The notes: generated by a model not told the origin, from the letters alone. Shown: positions 30,526-41,483, counted from the first letter of the stretch. The stretch: 64,000 nt of DNA from Marinobacter arenosus (GCF_019264345.1 NZ_JAHVAO010000003.1:62001-126000), one strand, 5' to 3'. Numbers and translations: made by a program.

Positions 30526-31317
30526 TTAGCGGATGATGCCGCGGTGAGCTCCTCGCAGGGAGTCAATGAGGGGACGTATTTCGGGAACGTCCTGAAAGGC
30601 GCCGGTCAACTCCTCCACCGCCTGCTCGGTGGTCAGACCCTGACGATAGATCACCTTGTAGGCCCTGCGCAGGCTGAGCAGCACTTCTTTGCTGAAACCG
30701 CGACGCTTCAGACCTTCCACGTTCATACCGTGGGGCTGGGCCGACTGGCCGCTTGCCATGACGTACGCCGGTATGTCCTTGAGCACGATACTCCCGCCGG
30801 CCGCCATGCTGTGCGGGCCGATGTTGCAGAACTGGTGAACCATGGTACCGCCACCCAGAATGGCAAAATCACCCACATTCACGTGCCCGGCCAGGGTCGC
30901 GCAGTTGGCAAGAATGGTGTTATCGCCCACGACGCAATCGTGGGCGACATGCACGTACGCCATCAGGAGGTTGCCACTGCCGATGCGGGTCTCCCCACGA
31001 TCCTGGACAGTGCCTCGATGAATCGTGCAGTTCTCGCGGATAACGTTGTTGTCGCCGATGATCAATGTCGTCGGTTCACCCGCGTATTTCTTGTCCTGAC
31101 ATTCCTCTCCAACACTGGAGAACTGGAAAATCCGGTTGTTCCGACCGATTACCGTCGGCCCCTTAACAACCACGTGGGACAGGATCTCGGTGCCATCCCC
31201 AATCTCAACACCAGGGCCAATATAACTCCAGGGACCAACGGTTACGTTGTCACCGAGTTTGGCTGATGGGTCTACAATCGCTTGAGGATGAATACCCGAC
31301 CAGTCACTTGTCGCCAT
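30526..31317 (-). CDS. lpxA: UDP-N-acetylglucosamine acyltransferase
   Basis: A 263-residue left-handed beta-helix enzyme that performs the first step of lipid A synthesis. Hexapeptide repeats run from about residue 10 to 190 (IVDPSAKLGDNVTVGPWSYI, TVIGRNN). The catalytic histidine is in YVHVAHDCVVG (about 125), and IHRGT precedes it. The C-terminal helices include EVLLSLRRAYKVIYR. The ATG at 31317 overlaps the fabZ stop (TGATG). Confidence 0.94.
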   Translation of the reverse strand: MATSDWSGIHPQAIVDPSAKLGDNVTVGPWSYIGPGVEIGDGTEILSHVVVKGPTVIGRNNRIFQFSSVGEECQDKKYAGEPTTLIIGDNNVIRENCTIHRGTVQDRGETRIGSGNLLMAYVHVAHDCVVGDNTILANCATLAGHVNVGDFAILGGGTMVHQFCNIGPHSMAAGGSIVLKDIPAYVMASGQSAQPHGMNVEGLKRRGFSKEVLLSLRRAYKVIYRQGLTTEQAVEELTGAFQDVPEIRPLIDSLRGAHRGIIR

Positions 31318-31754
31318 CAAACTTCTCTCTCAGCGGTCAGTATCTCTGCCACGCACACGACTTCACCGTCGACCAGTGCCCGACATTCGAATTTCCAGAT
31401 GCCACGTTTACCGGAAATCAGTTCCGATTCCATGCAAAGCTGATCTCCCGGCAGTACGGGACGCTTGAAGCGTACCTTACTGGAACCAGCGAGGTATTGT
31501 ACCACGCCGTCTGCCGGTTTCCGTTCCACGGTCACAAAACCGAGAATGCCTGACAGCTGTGCCATGGCTTCGATGATCAGTACACCGGGCATAATCGGAT
31601 TATTGGGAAAGTGGCCCTGGAAGAAAGACTCGTTGAACGAGATATTCTTGTAGCCTTTAATTGATTTTCCTTTTTCAACCTCCGTTACCCGGTCCACCAG
31701 CAGGAATGGATAACGATGCGGTAGGTACTCCAGAATTTCGTCAATTCGCATCAT
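31317..31754 (-). CDS. fabZ: 3-hydroxyacyl-ACP dehydratase FabZ
   Basis: A 145-residue hot-dog-fold enzyme of fatty acid elongation. It carries [13 protein letters not shown] near the start and the catalytic [20 protein letters not shown] (His about 49, Glu about 63). The gene has two ATG codons in a row; the first (31754) is used here. It lies between lpxD and lpxA, as in most gammaproteobacteria, coupling fatty acid and lipid A synthesis. Confidence 0.94.
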   Translation of the reverse strand: MMRIDEILEYLPHRYPFLLVDRVTEVEKGKSIKGYKNISFNESFFQGHFPNNPIMPGVLIIEAMAQLSGILGFVTVERKPADGVVQYLAGSSKVRFKRPVLPGDQLCMESELISGKRGIWKFECRALVDGEVVCVAEILTAEREV

Positions 31755-31765
31755 CTTGATCGGCC

Positions 31766-32791
31766 TCAGCCCTCTAATTTCTTTTCCAGTTCTTTAATGC
31801 GTCGTGCCAGGTCATCCAACTGACGGAAACGCACAGCATTCTTTCGCCACTTACGATTGGTATCCGCGCTGGTGCCGGAGGAATACACCCCCGGTTCCCG
31901 GATATCCCCTGTCACCAGGGTCATGCCGGTCAGATGTACCTGGTCTGCAATGTTGAGATGGCCCGCTACCCCAGATGCGCCGCCGAAGACGCAATGCCGG
32001 CCGATCCGGGTGCTGCCGGCAATACCCACCATGGCGGCCATGGCACTGTGGTCACCAATCTGAACGTTGTGCGCAATCTGTATCAGATTGTCGAGTTTCA
32101 CGCCCTCACCGATGACCGTATCGTCCAATGCGCCCCGGTCTATGGTGGTGTTGGCCCCGACTTCGACGTCATCACCCAGAACCACCCGTCCCAGCTGGGC
32201 AATCCTCTGCCAAACGCCTTTCTCGTTGGCAAAGCCAAAGCCGTCAGAGCCGACAACTGCACCGCTCAGGATATGGCACCGTTGCCCCACGACAACATCG
32301 TGAGCAAGTGTCACCCGCGGGCGAATAATGGTTCCGGCGCCCACTCGGGTTCGGGCACCGATGACCGAGCCGGCACCTACCACCACCTTCGCACCAATAT
32401 CGACATCGGCTTCGATCACGGCGTTCGGACCGATGGACGCGTCAGCCGCGACCCGGGCACTGGCGTCCACAACGGCCGACGGATGAATGCCGGGCGTCGA
32501 TACGGGCTCAGGATCAAACCAGTGACTCAGGCGAGCATAGCCCAGGTAAGGATTGTCCATTAACAGGACATTGGTCGTGGCATCCCCGGCGGATGCCGGC
32601 GACATGATCACGGCCGAGGCCTGAGTGTCTACCAGGTACTTGGCATAGGAGGGGTTGGCGAGGAAACTGATCTCGCCCGGCCTTGCGGCCTGCAAGGTTG
32701 CAAGGCCCGTTACCTGAACATCGGGGTCACCCCGGAGATCGGCTCCCAGCGCTTTGGCGATGTCTTCGAGCCGAAAGGACCTCTCTGTCAT
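31766..32791 (-). CDS. lpxD: UDP-3-O-acylglucosamine N-acyltransferase
   Basis: A 341-residue beta-helix acyltransferase, third step of lipid A synthesis. The N-terminal uridine-binding domain ([33 protein letters not shown]) is followed by hexapeptide repeats (about 100-300) with the catalytic His in [11 protein letters not shown]. The start MTERSF at 32791 has GGAG six bases upstream; an ATG four codons earlier overlaps that ribosome site. It follows skp by 39 bases. Confidence 0.94.
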   Translation of the reverse strand: MTERSFRLEDIAKALGADLRGDPDVQVTGLATLQAARPGEISFLANPSYAKYLVDTQASAVIMSPASAGDATTNVLLMDNPYLGYARLSHWFDPEPVSTPGIHPSAVVDASARVAADASIGPNAVIEADVDIGAKVVVGAGSVIGARTRVGAGTIIRPRVTLAHDVVVGQRCHILSGAVVGSDGFGFANEKGVWQRIAQLGRVVLGDDVEVGANTTIDRGALDDTVIGEGVKLDNLIQIAHNVQIGDHSAMAAMVGIAGSTRIGRHCVFGGASGVAGHLNIADQVHLTGMTLVTGDIREPGVYSSGTSADTNRKWRKNAVRFRQLDDLARRIKELEKKLEG

Positions 32792-32830
32792 TACTCGCTC
32801 CATAACGTTCCGGGGAATCCCCCACCAGGA

Positions 32831-33328
32831 TTAACGGTTCAGCTTTTCAAGCAACTGTGGGGTGAGGTTCATCTCCGGCTTCACGTAGACAACGGCTTCG
32901 CTTGGCAGGATCAGATCAAGATCATTTTCCTTGAGCAGCTCCTCAACCGCCGCGTCCACTTCCGGACGTGCCTGCTCCAGGAATGCCTGCTTGCGCTGGG
33001 CAACGGTGCTGTCCAGGCGTTGTTTCAGGAAGTTGAACTCTTTGACCTTTTCCTGGAATTCGCCGGCCAGCTTGTTTCGCTCGCTCTCGTTCATCATGGC
33101 GCCGTCTTTTTCCAGACGCTCCTTCAGCTGCCGAGCTTCTTCCTGAACTTCCCGGACCTTGGCTTCGTCACCGGCAAAATCCTTCTGCAGGGTCTCGCTG
33201 AAACTCTTGGCATCGTTTGATGAGAACAGCGCCTGGCGCAGATCCACGACACCTATCCGGGTTTCTGCCATGGCCGGGAACGAAAGCGCCATCAGGGCAG
33301 CCGCCACCATCATTGCAATTCGAGACAT
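32831..33328 (-). CDS. skp: Periplasmic chaperone Skp/OmpH
   Basis: A 165-residue exported chaperone for outer membrane proteins. The signal peptide is about 1-22 (VAAALMALSFPAMA), followed by TRIGVVDLRQALFSS and long coiled-coil arms (about 45-125: VREVQEEARQLKERLEKDG). The C-terminal strand region (DLILPSEAVVYV) completes the trimerisation body. The start at 33328 has GAGGAG upstream. It follows bamA by 42 bases, the conserved partner order. Confidence 0.92.
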   Translation of the reverse strand: MSRIAMMVAAALMALSFPAMAETRIGVVDLRQALFSSNDAKSFSETLQKDFAGDEAKVREVQEEARQLKERLEKDGAMMNESERNKLAGEFQEKVKEFNFLKQRLDSTVAQRKQAFLEQARPEVDAAVEELLKENDLDLILPSEAVVYVKPEMNLTPQLLEKLNR

Positions 33329-33370
33329 CAGTATTCTCCTCGTTTCATACATTATTTTTTTCGTCATTCG

Positions 33371-35689
33371 TCAGAACGTCTGGCCCAGGGAGAACTGGAA
33401 CACCTGGGTTTCGTCACCCGCCTTGTCATTCAGGGGTTGCGCAAGGCTAAAGGCCAGCGGACCAACTGCGGTAATCCACTGGAAACCAACACCGGCGGAC
33501 AACCGGATTTCATCCAGGGCCGGGTCAAAACCGCGATCGGTATCAAAGACCTGACCGGCATCCACGAAGAACGCTGTACGCATGGAGCGGCTATCGCCGG
33601 CAAAGGGCGTCGGGAAAATCAGTTCCAGACTGCCCTCGGTGAGCAGGTTACCACCAAACGGATCCGGTTCAGACAGGTCATTCGGGCTGTTTGTCGCCCT
33701 CAAACCCAGCGAGTTCGCCTCGTAACCGCGGACGGAGCCGTACCCTCCGGCATAGAAATGCTCGTAGAACGGCATCTGGGTCCGATCCTTGTAGCCGTCA
33801 CCATAGCCGATATCCGTGCGAGCCCGTAAGACCCAGCGCTCCGAATCGGTCAGGGGCTGATAGAAATCGGTCTTGTGGCTCAGTTTGTAGAAGGTCAGAT
33901 CACTGCCTGGAACCGCGAGATCCAGCGACACCGAGTGGCTGTAACCATCGCTCGGCAACACACCCCGGTTCAGGGTGCTGCGCCGCCAGCTACCGAACAG
34001 GAAGTAGTTGTCAAAGGAGTCCCCTTCCTCATCGATGAAATCCAGGACTTCCTGGGACGTAAACGCCCCTTCCTTGATGTTGGAACGGGTGTAGCCGAGG
34101 CCGAAGTTCAGGCGGGTAATGTTATCCGTCGGATAACCGAAGGTCACCCGACCACCGTATTCGTCGAGCAGGTAGGACGAGATATCCTCTTCCTCGTAAT
34201 CGGTCTCACGGGCAAACAGACTGAACCCGCGACTAACGCCGTCCACCGTGTAGTAAGGGTCCAGGTACGAGACGTTGGCGCTCTTCACCGAATCACTGAC
34301 GTTGACCCCGAACGACACCCGCTTACCGGTGCCGAAAAAGTTATTCTCGGACACGTTGGCGCCGAGGATCACCCCGGAGTCCTGTGAGAAGCCGACCGAC
34401 GCAGACAGACTGCCGGTGGGCTGCTCCTCGACGCTGTAATTCACGTCGACAAGGTCATCGGTGCCGGGCACCGGAACGGTGTCAACGTTCACTGTCTTGA
34501 AGAAACCCAGACGCTCGAGCCGGGTCTTGGAAAACTCAATGCGGTCGGAGGACGCAATACCGCCCTCCATCTGGGTCATTTCCTGACGCAGGACATCGTC
34601 GCGGGTGGATACGTTGCCATCAAAATTCACTCGGCGAACATAGGCGCGCTTGCCGGGCTCCACGAAGAACGTCACGGCCGCCGTGTTGTTCTCTCCGGGC
34701 TCGGGGACCGCATTCACATTGGCAAACGCGTAACCCTCACGCCCCAACCGGAACGCCAGCGCCTCGGAAATCGCGGTCATGCGCGCCCGGGAGAATACAT
34801 CCCCCTCTTCCACCGGAATCAGTTTTCGCAGCTCCTCTTCACCAACAATCAGGTCACCGCGCAGATTGATTTCGGAGATGGTGTACTGCGGCCCCTCATT
34901 CAGGGCAATGGCAATAAAGACCTGCTGTTTGTCCGGAGAAATCGATACCTGGCTGGACTCCACGTTGAAATCCAGATAGCCGCGGTCAAGGTAGAAGGAT
35001 CGCAGGGATTCAAGATCACCGCTCAGCCGTTCACGGGCGTACTTATCCGCATTGGTGATGGAATTCCACCAGCTGCTGGTCTGGAGTTCGAACAGGTCAA
35101 GCAGTTGTTCGTCCTCGAAATCCTCGTTGCCCACAATGTTGATGTGGTGAATGGCCGCAACGGTACCTTCATTGATTTCAAGACGAATCGAGACCCGGTT
35201 CCGTGGCAGTTCTTCAGCTGTTGCCTTGACCCGGGCGTTGTAACGACCCTGGGCAATGTAGGAACGAAGAATTTCCAGCTCCAGCCGCTCAAGTGTGGCG
35301 CGCCGGAATACCTGCCCTTCCTGAAGACCGGCTCCGGACAGGGCTTCCGTAAGCATTTCGGTCTCGATGTTCTTGTTACCCTCAATCTCGATAGCGCTGA
35401 TGGACGGGCGCTCCCGGACCGTCAGGATCAGAACGCCGGCATCGCGGCTGGCTTCAATATCGGTAAAGAGACCAGTTCCAAACAGGGATTTGATGGCATC
35501 AGCGAGTTCGGCAGGATCAACCTGCTCGCCGATGTTGACGGGAAAGGCAGAAAAAACGGTACCTGCAGAGACCCGTTGCAGGCCTTCAACCTCAATGTCC
35601 GCAACCGTGAATTCATCTGCAAGAGCTGGCTTCATGCCGGTCGCGGCAACAGCGAGGCCAATGGCTACACCTAGAAGAGAACGTCTCAT
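33371..35689 (-). CDS. bamA: Outer membrane protein assembly factor BamA
   Basis: A 772-residue Omp85 protein, the core of the BAM complex. Signal peptide about 1-24 (GVAIGLAVAATGMKPALA). Five POTRA domains cover about 25-420 (first: FTVADIEVEGLQRVSAGTVF), followed by the 16-strand barrel with VRGYEANSLGLR (conserved L6 loop motif VRGF/Y) and the terminal beta signal ending in aromatic residues (VFQFSLGQTF). It sits between rseP and skp. Confidence 0.95.
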   Translation of the reverse strand: MRRSLLGVAIGLAVAATGMKPALADEFTVADIEVEGLQRVSAGTVFSAFPVNIGEQVDPAELADAIKSLFGTGLFTDIEASRDAGVLILTVRERPSISAIEIEGNKNIETEMLTEALSGAGLQEGQVFRRATLERLELEILRSYIAQGRYNARVKATAEELPRNRVSIRLEINEGTVAAIHHINIVGNEDFEDEQLLDLFELQTSSWWNSITNADKYARERLSGDLESLRSFYLDRGYLDFNVESSQVSISPDKQQVFIAIALNEGPQYTISEINLRGDLIVGEEELRKLIPVEEGDVFSRARMTAISEALAFRLGREGYAFANVNAVPEPGENNTAAVTFFVEPGKRAYVRRVNFDGNVSTRDDVLRQEMTQMEGGIASSDRIEFSKTRLERLGFFKTVNVDTVPVPGTDDLVDVNYSVEEQPTGSLSASVGFSQDSGVILGANVSENNFFGTGKRVSFGVNVSDSVKSANVSYLDPYYTVDGVSRGFSLFARETDYEEEDISSYLLDEYGGRVTFGYPTDNITRLNFGLGYTRSNIKEGAFTSQEVLDFIDEEGDSFDNYFLFGSWRRSTLNRGVLPSDGYSHSVSLDLAVPGSDLTFYKLSHKTDFYQPLTDSERWVLRARTDIGYGDGYKDRTQMPFYEHFYAGGYGSVRGYEANSLGLRATNSPNDLSEPDPFGGNLLTEGSLELIFPTPFAGDSRSMRTAFFVDAGQVFDTDRGFDPALDEIRLSAGVGFQWITAVGPLAFSLAQPLNDKAGDETQVFQFSLGQTF

Positions 35690-35733
35690 TCAAATATTTC
35701 GCCTGGTTAATGCGCGTAAGGAGCTCGCAATTC

Positions 35734-37083
35734 TCACAACCGCATCAGGTCGTTGTAAAGAGCAAACACCATTAATGTGAGAATCAGTGTCATACCAATT
35801 CGTAACCCCAGCGCCTGGGCCTCTTCGGAAAGAGGCTTCCCGCGAATGGCTTCGATGGTGTAGTAAACAATATGGCCACCATCGAGAACCGGAACTGGCA
35901 ACAGGTTAAGGACACCCAGACTGATACTGAGATAGGCCAGGAACCGGACAAAATCCTCGAATCCGGAGCTGACACTGGCCTCGGCAACCCTGGCAATCGT
36001 GATGGGACCGCTGAGATTCGTCGGCGACAGCAGCCCTGTGACCATCTTTTTGATCGCAACCAGCGTCAAACGGGTATCGGCCCAGGTTTCGTTGATCGCA
36101 TTTGGAATGGCGGCCAACGGCCCATAGCTCACATCCCGCAATACTTCATCCGGCCACGGTACCGATTGGACGCCAGCGCCGAGGAAACCGATGGTTTCAC
36201 CCTTTTCCGCCACTTTTGCTTCGGGCGTCACCTCAATCGTGCGCTCAGCGCCATCCCGCTGGATTGTCAGCGCCAGCGTCTGCTGGGGGGAGCTGCGGAT
36301 GAATTCTACCAGATCAAACCAGTTACCGATGGGCTCACCATCAACCGCCAGTACCCGATCACCCGGCTGAAGACCCGCCTGCTGCGCCCGTCCTCCGTCG
36401 GTGATCTGTCCAAGAACCGGGGGCACATCAGGACGCCAGGGCGTAATGCCAAACTGGCCCAGCGGGTTGGGCGACTCATCACTCAAACGCCAGCCCCCGA
36501 GCTCACCGGTAATGGTTCCCCGGGCGCCATTGTCGGTCACCTCGATCGTGATGTCGCCACGCTCACCGGCGCGCTCCAACAGGCGCATGTTGACGTCACG
36601 CCAGGAGGTAACCCGGCGCCCGTCGACTGCGTGTAGCTCCATGCCTTCCTGGAGACCCATGCGCTCTGCGACGGAATCCGGTGCGACATCACCAACGATG
36701 GGGGCAACCGTCGTAACACCGACCACACTTAGCAGCCAGTAAGCAAAAAGGGCAAAAATAAAATTGGCCACCGGACCTGCCGAGGCAATGGCAATGCGTT
36801 GGCCAGGCGATTTGGACGTGAATGCCTGGTCCTTCAATTCCTCGGGAACCGGCCCTTCCCGCGCGTCCAGCATTTTAACGTACCCGCCCAGGGGAATGGC
36901 GGCGACTGCAAATTCGGTCCCATGCCGGTCGTACCAGGAAAACAGTGGCTTGCCGAAACCCACCGAGAATCGAAGCACCTTGACGCCACAACGACGGGCA
37001 ACCCAGAAATGGCCATACTCATGCAGTGTGACGAGGATGCCCAGTGTCAGCGCAAGCGCCAGAATGGTTTCGATAATCTGCAT
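35734..37083 (-). CDS. rseP: Site-2 protease RseP
   Basis: A 449-residue intramembrane zinc metalloprotease that cuts the anti-sigma factor RseA in the sigma-E envelope stress pathway. The zinc motif HEYGH (21-25) is in the first membrane segment. Two PDZ domains follow (including LQEGMELHAVDGRRV and LQPGDRVLAVDGEPIGNW), then the third zinc ligand in NLLPVPVLDGGH and a last membrane segment. The start MQIIETI at 37083 gives the standard length. Confidence 0.94.
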   Translation of the reverse strand: MQIIETILALALTLGILVTLHEYGHFWVARRCGVKVLRFSVGFGKPLFSWYDRHGTEFAVAAIPLGGYVKMLDAREGPVPEELKDQAFTSKSPGQRIAIASAGPVANFIFALFAYWLLSVVGVTTVAPIVGDVAPDSVAERMGLQEGMELHAVDGRRVTSWRDVNMRLLERAGERGDITIEVTDNGARGTITGELGGWRLSDESPNPLGQFGITPWRPDVPPVLGQITDGGRAQQAGLQPGDRVLAVDGEPIGNWFDLVEFIRSSPQQTLALTIQRDGAERTIEVTPEAKVAEKGETIGFLGAGVQSVPWPDEVLRDVSYGPLAAIPNAINETWADTRLTLVAIKKMVTGLLSPTNLSGPITIARVAEASVSSGFEDFVRFLAYLSISLGVLNLLPVPVLDGGHIVYYTIEAIRGKPLSEEAQALGLRIGMTLILTLMVFALYNDLMRL

Positions 37084-37130
37084 AGCATTCCCGGTTGATG
37101 GCTGGAGCAAGACAGAAACTGCGACAAATT

Positions 37131-38315
37131 TCAGACAGTTAACAAACCGATCTGTTCCCGCGCCCGTTGCCTGGCTTCGGAATCCTTGGCAAAAATGGTC
37201 TCAAAACTATCGGCGGGGGCCACCGCAGTTGCGGCCAACGTCCGCTCTATAATAACGGGGATATCGGCAAAACACAGGTTACCAGCAAGAAAGGCCGCAA
37301 CCGCCTCTTCGTTCGCTGCATTCAGAACCGCAGGCGCGGTGCCGCCGGCATCGAACGCCTCGGCCGCGAGCCTCAGGCACGGAAACCGCACAAGGTCCGG
37401 GCGTTCAAAGTGGAACCGGCCGATGGAGAACAGGTCCAGCGGCGCCACCCCGGCGTCAATCCGCTCTGGCCAGGCCAGGCCATTGGCGATGGGCGTCCTC
37501 ATATCCGGACTGCCCAACTGGGCAAGCACGGAGCCGTCCACGTACTCCACCATGGAATGGATAATACTCTCAGGGTGGACGTGCACTTCGATCCGTTCCG
37601 GGGTGGTGTTGAACAGCCAGCAGGCCTCGATCAGCTCCAGCCCCTTGTTCATGAGCGTGGCAGAATCCACGGAGATCTTCTGTCCCATCGACCAGTTGGG
37701 ATGGGCACAGGCCTGCTCGGGCGAAACCGTTCGCAATGCCTCGGCGCTGTGCTCCCGGAAAGGACCACCCGATGCCGTTAACAGGATCCGGGAAATGCCC
37801 GCGCCGCCAGGGTCCCGGATCCGATCCGGAGGAATACACTGGAAGATCGCATTGTGCTCCGAGTCGATCGGCAATAATTCCGCACCGGATTCGGCCACCG
37901 CATCCATGAAAAGCTTGCCCGACATCACCAGCGCTTCCTTGTTCGCCAGCAACACCCGTTTGCCGGCGCGTGCAGCGGCCAGCGTGGGAGGCAGACCCGC
38001 CGCACCCACAATCGCTGCCATCACGGTGTCGGCTTCGGCCGCCGAAGCAACCTCGCAGAGCCCCTCGGCACCGGATAGCACCTTGATGGACGGAAGATCG
38101 GACAGCAGTTCGGCCAACTCGCGAGCCGCGCCAGGATCGGCCATCACGGCAGCCTGAGGCCGAAACTCGCGGCACAGCACAGCAAGCTCATGAGCGCGGG
38201 TGCCCGCAGTCAGTGCGTAGACGGAGAAACGGTCGGGATGGCGCCGGATCACGTCGAGCGTGCTCAGGCCAATGGAGCCGGTCGCTCCAAGAATAGTCAG
38301 GCGGCGCGCTAACAT
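37131..38315 (-). CDS. dxr: 1-deoxy-D-xylulose 5-phosphate reductoisomerase
   Basis: A 394-residue enzyme of the MEP isoprenoid pathway. It has [15 protein letters not shown] (NADPH-binding, residues about 8-22), [12 protein letters not shown], the metal- and substrate-binding [21 protein letters not shown] and [18 protein letters not shown]. The ATG at 38315 is used; a GTG at 38324 overlaps the cdsA stop and is an alternative. It supplies precursors for undecaprenyl phosphate made by the neighbouring uppS product. Confidence 0.94.
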   Translation of the reverse strand: MLARRLTILGATGSIGLSTLDVIRRHPDRFSVYALTAGTRAHELAVLCREFRPQAAVMADPGAARELAELLSDLPSIKVLSGAEGLCEVASAAEADTVMAAIVGAAGLPPTLAAARAGKRVLLANKEALVMSGKLFMDAVAESGAELLPIDSEHNAIFQCIPPDRIRDPGGAGISRILLTASGGPFREHSAEALRTVSPEQACAHPNWSMGQKISVDSATLMNKGLELIEACWLFNTTPERIEVHVHPESIIHSMVEYVDGSVLAQLGSPDMRTPIANGLAWPERIDAGVAPLDLFSIGRFHFERPDLVRFPCLRLAAEAFDAGGTAPAVLNAANEEAVAAFLAGNLCFADIPVIIERTLAATAVAPADSFETIFAKDSEARQRAREQIGLLTV

Positions 38316-38317
38316 GG

Positions 38318-39157
38318 TTACCACTGCCCGGCAGTAAGCCAGCCAAGCTGGGTGATGATCAGGGCAAACACCGGGATCGCCACCGTAAGGCTATCAATGC
38401 GGTCCATGATACCTCCATGGCCGGGCAATAACTGGCTGCTGTCCTTGATGCCGCGGAACCGCTTCAGCATGCTCTCTAACAGGTCGCCCAGGACCGAAAC
38501 CAGACCCGTCGCGAGGCTGGCAAGAACCAGAAATACCGTTTCAGAGCTGCTGGCAGAGGCCACCACACTGATGATGGTGGCAAAGACACCCACAGCAACC
38601 AGGCCTCCCCAGACACCGGCCCAGGATTTTCCGGGGCTGACCCGCGGCGCAAGCTTGGCCTTTCCGAAGGCCCGTCCGGCAAAGTAGGCGCCGATATCGG
38701 CAACCCAGACAACACAGAAAACGTAGAGAATGGCCCACAGGCTATTGGTTACCACTCCAAAATCGAGACCACCGGTTCTCAGGTGATTGAGGCCCACCCA
38801 GGCCGGGACAAGCACCAACAGCCCCATGACCGCCCGCACGGGCACACTCCCCCAGCGCGAGGCGCCTTGGGGGTAACTACGAACCATCAGGAAACAGATC
38901 GCCCACCACACCAGCGCCAGCCAGAGTACGGCAACCGCCGGCACATTGAGCAGACCAAACAGAATGACCGCCGTCACGGCAGCGTACGCCACTCGACCCG
39001 CCTGCCGTTCAATACCGGACATGTTGGCCCATTCCCAAGCGCCCAGCGTAATGATGGCCCCGGTGAACAGGGCGAAACCCAGTGGTGGCAGGAAAAAGAT
39101 GCCGCCGACGGCAATTGGAGCCAGGATCAGCGCGGTTATGATTCGGGTTTTTAACAC
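38318..39157 (-). CDS. cdsA: Phosphatidate cytidylyltransferase
   Basis: A 279-residue multi-span inner-membrane enzyme making CDP-diacylglycerol for phospholipid synthesis. Hydrophobic segments fill about 5-220. The signature near the C-terminus is complete: [20 protein letters not shown] followed by GIMDRIDS. No ATG fits; the GTG at 39157 ([14 protein letters not shown]) matches the usual N-terminus and lies 22 bases after uppS. The frame is open further upstream through uppS, but that part has no membrane character. Confidence 0.9.
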   Translation of the reverse strand: MLKTRIITALILAPIAVGGIFFLPPLGFALFTGAIITLGAWEWANMSGIERQAGRVAYAAVTAVILFGLLNVPAVAVLWLALVWWAICFLMVRSYPQGASRWGSVPVRAVMGLLVLVPAWVGLNHLRTGGLDFGVVTNSLWAILYVFCVVWVADIGAYFAGRAFGKAKLAPRVSPGKSWAGVWGGLVAVGVFATIISVVASASSSETVFLVLASLATGLVSVLGDLLESMLKRFRGIKDSSQLLPGHGGIMDRIDSLTVAIPVFALIITQLGWLTAGQW

Positions 39158-39179
39158 AGTGACAGTCGCTATGGTTTCA

Positions 39180-39950
39180 TTATTGTTGTGATGCCTTGGC
39201 AGCGATCTGGTCGTCCGTCTGGCCGAAACGGCGTTGACGCCCAGCGTACGCCTGCAATGCCTTGCGCATCTCATCAGCTTTGAAGTCCGGCCAGAAAACC
39301 GGCGAGAAATACAGCTCGGTGTAGGCAAGGTGCCAAAGCATGAAATTGCTGATCCGTTGCTCTCCGGCGGTCCGGATCATCAGGTCCGGCATCGGGAGAT
39401 CACCGATGCTCATGTGCTGCTGTATCAGGTCATCGGTGATATCCGACGGTTCGATCAGCCCGGCCCGCACTTTGGTCGCAACTTGCCGGGTAGCCTGGGA
39501 AATGTCCCAGTGGCCACCGTAATTCGCGGCAATCACCAGCGTCATGCGGGTGTTGTGCTGGGTAAGCTCTTCCGCCTCTTTCATATGTTGCTGCAGGACG
39601 GAACTGAACGCTGTCCGGTCACCGATAATCCGGAGCCTGATATTGTTGCGATGCAGCTTTCGGACTTCCCGCTCAAGGGCAAAGAGGAACAACTTCATCA
39701 GTGCCGATACTTCGTCCTGGGGGCGACGCCAGTTCTCACTGGAAAACGCAAACAGCGTAAGGATTTCTACACCTTCCCGCCCACAGGTTTCCACCACAGC
39801 CTTGACCGCATCCACGCCAGCTTTGTGTCCGGCCACCCCGGTCAGGCGGTGCTGCTTGGCCCACCGGTTGTTACCGTCCATGATAATCGCTACGTGCCGG
39901 GGGCGACTGTCAGCCGACACCGGAATCTCTGCGGATACCGTTCCCGTCAT
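39180..39950 (-). CDS. uppS: Undecaprenyl diphosphate synthase
   Basis: A 256-residue cis-prenyltransferase producing the C55 carrier lipid of peptidoglycan and O-antigen synthesis. Seen are HVAIIMDGNNRWAKQ (catalytic Asp), GHKAGVDAVK, LFAFSSENWRRP, GGHWDI and DLMIRTAGEQRISNFMLWH. The order frr-uppS-cdsA-dxr-rseP-bamA is the conserved gammaproteobacterial one. Confidence 0.95.
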   Translation of the reverse strand: MTGTVSAEIPVSADSRPRHVAIIMDGNNRWAKQHRLTGVAGHKAGVDAVKAVVETCGREGVEILTLFAFSSENWRRPQDEVSALMKLFLFALEREVRKLHRNNIRLRIIGDRTAFSSVLQQHMKEAEELTQHNTRMTLVIAANYGGHWDISQATRQVATKVRAGLIEPSDITDDLIQQHMSIGDLPMPDLMIRTAGEQRISNFMLWHLAYTELYFSPVFWPDFKADEMRKALQAYAGRQRRFGQTDDQIAAKASQQ

Positions 39951-40018
39951 GAAATCCTCTGCTTGGCCGGCACCCGTGTCCCGGCCATCATTCGCTTACA
40001 GATCAGCTGTGACGGTCA

Positions 40019-40576
40019 TCAGACCGCCATCAGGTCCTCTTCTTTTGCCTTCAGAGCCTTCTCAACTTCTGCGATGTAACGGTCGGTCAGCTTCTGGATT
40101 TCGTCCTCACCCTTACGCTCGTCGTCTTCGGTGATTTCCTTTTCCTTCAGCAGTTCCTTGATCATGCTGTTGGCGTCCCGACGGGCATTACGGATGGAAA
40201 CACGACCATGCTCGGCATCGGCTTTCGCCTGCTTCACCATTTCCTTACGGGTCTCTTCAGTCAGCATCGGCATTGGAACACGGATCAGGTCACCGCTGGT
40301 GGCCGGATTCAGCCCCAGGTCTGAACTCATGATCGCTTTCTCAATGGTCGGAACCAGGTTCTTTTCCCACGGTGATACCGCCAGGGTCCGATTGTCTTCA
40401 ACGTTAATGCTGGCAACCTGTTTCAGCGGCGTTTCCTGGCCGTAGTAATTGACCATCACGCTGTCCAGGATGGACGGATGAGCCCGGCCTGTGCGGATCT
40501 TGTTAAACGCCGCGTGGAGAGCGTCCAGGCTCTTTTTCATTTTCTTTTCGGCTTCGGCTTTGATGTCGTTAATCAC
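40019..40576 (-). CDS. frr: Ribosome recycling factor
   Basis: A 185-residue protein that, with EF-G, splits the post-termination ribosome. Standard features are [19 protein letters not shown] at the start, [41 protein letters not shown] and the C-terminal coiled coil ([20 protein letters not shown]). It lies between pyrH and uppS on the same strand. Confidence 0.95.
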   Translation of the reverse strand: MINDIKAEAEKKMKKSLDALHAAFNKIRTGRAHPSILDSVMVNYYGQETPLKQVASINVEDNRTLAVSPWEKNLVPTIEKAIMSSDLGLNPATSGDLIRVPMPMLTEETRKEMVKQAKADAEHGRVSIRNARRDANSMIKELLKEKEITEDDERKGEDEIQKLTDRYIAEVEKALKAKEEDLMAV

Positions 40577-40651
40577 TTCAGCATCCTCGATTCGTTCGTC
40601 AATTCAATCCGTGCCATGGTCTCAGCGCTGCTTCAGCCCTGAAACGCCTGC

Positions 40652-41380
40652 TTATTCGATCAGTGTACCTTCTTTTTCGCCGGTCACGATGCGGGTGAGC
40701 GCACCGGCGCGATTCATATCAAAAACTCGCAGCGGCATGCCGTGATCCCTTGCCAGACAGATGGCCGTCAGGTCCATGACGCCCAGCTTCTTATCCAGGA
40801 CCTCGTCGTAGGTCAGGTAATCGTACTTTTCAGCGGAGCTGTCCAGATGTGGATCGGCTGAGTAAACGCCATCGACTTTGGTCGCCTTGAGCACCGCATC
40901 CGCTTCGATTTCAATACCACGGAGGCAGGCCGCAGAATCGGTCGTGAAAAACGGGTTGCCGGTTCCGGCACAGAAGATCACCACATCACCGTCTTTGAGA
41001 TCGCGAACCGCCCGGCGCCGGTCATAGTGTTCGACGATACCGCTCATAGGAATGGCCGACATGACTCGGGTGCGGATGTTTGAACGCTCCAGGGCATCAC
41101 GCATCGCCAGACCGTTCATTACGGTCGCAAGCATGCCCATGTGATCGCCGGTCACCCTGTCCATGCCGGCCGCATTCAGGGCGGCGCCGCGGAACAGGTT
41201 TCCACCGCCGATCACCAGGCCGACCTGAACGCCGATGCCGATCAGGGCACCGATTTCGAGGGCCATGCGATCGAGAACTTTGGGATCAATACCGAAATCG
41301 TGCTCACCCATCAGGGCCTCGCCACTGAGCTTGAGCAGAACACGCTTGTATCTGGGCTGGGTTTTCGATGATGTCGGCAT
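40652..41380 (-). CDS. pyrH: Uridylate kinase
   Basis: A 242-residue bacterial-type UMP kinase of the amino acid kinase fold. Visible are [68 protein letters not shown] and [16 protein letters not shown]. It supplies UDP for nucleotide and lipid A (UDP-GlcNAc) synthesis. A long hairpin separates it from the upstream tsf gene. Confidence 0.95.
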   Translation of the reverse strand: MPTSSKTQPRYKRVLLKLSGEALMGEHDFGIDPKVLDRMALEIGALIGIGVQVGLVIGGGNLFRGAALNAAGMDRVTGDHMGMLATVMNGLAMRDALERSNIRTRVMSAIPMSGIVEHYDRRRAVRDLKDGDVVIFCAGTGNPFFTTDSAACLRGIEIEADAVLKATKVDGVYSADPHLDSSAEKYDYLTYDEVLDKKLGVMDLTAICLARDHGMPLRVFDMNRAGALTRIVTGEKEGTLIE

Positions 41381-41431
41381 GGTGATCCCCTTTTCGTCTG
41401 TTGGCTGCTGTCCGGCGTTACACGCGTCGCA

Positions 41432-41483
41432 GGCTTGTATCTGACATACTCCTCACCAAAAAGGGGTATCTCAGATACAAGCC
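41432..41483 (-). terminator. Long hairpin between tsf and pyrH
   Basis: GGCTTGTATCTGA (41432-41444) and its exact inverse complement (41471-41483) form a 13-bp stem. An inner partial stem (ATACTCC/GGGGTAT) extends it around an A5 stretch (T5 on the minus strand). It follows tsf and precedes pyrH on the minus strand. It may terminate or attenuate transcription between the two, or stabilise an RNA end. Confidence 0.6.
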
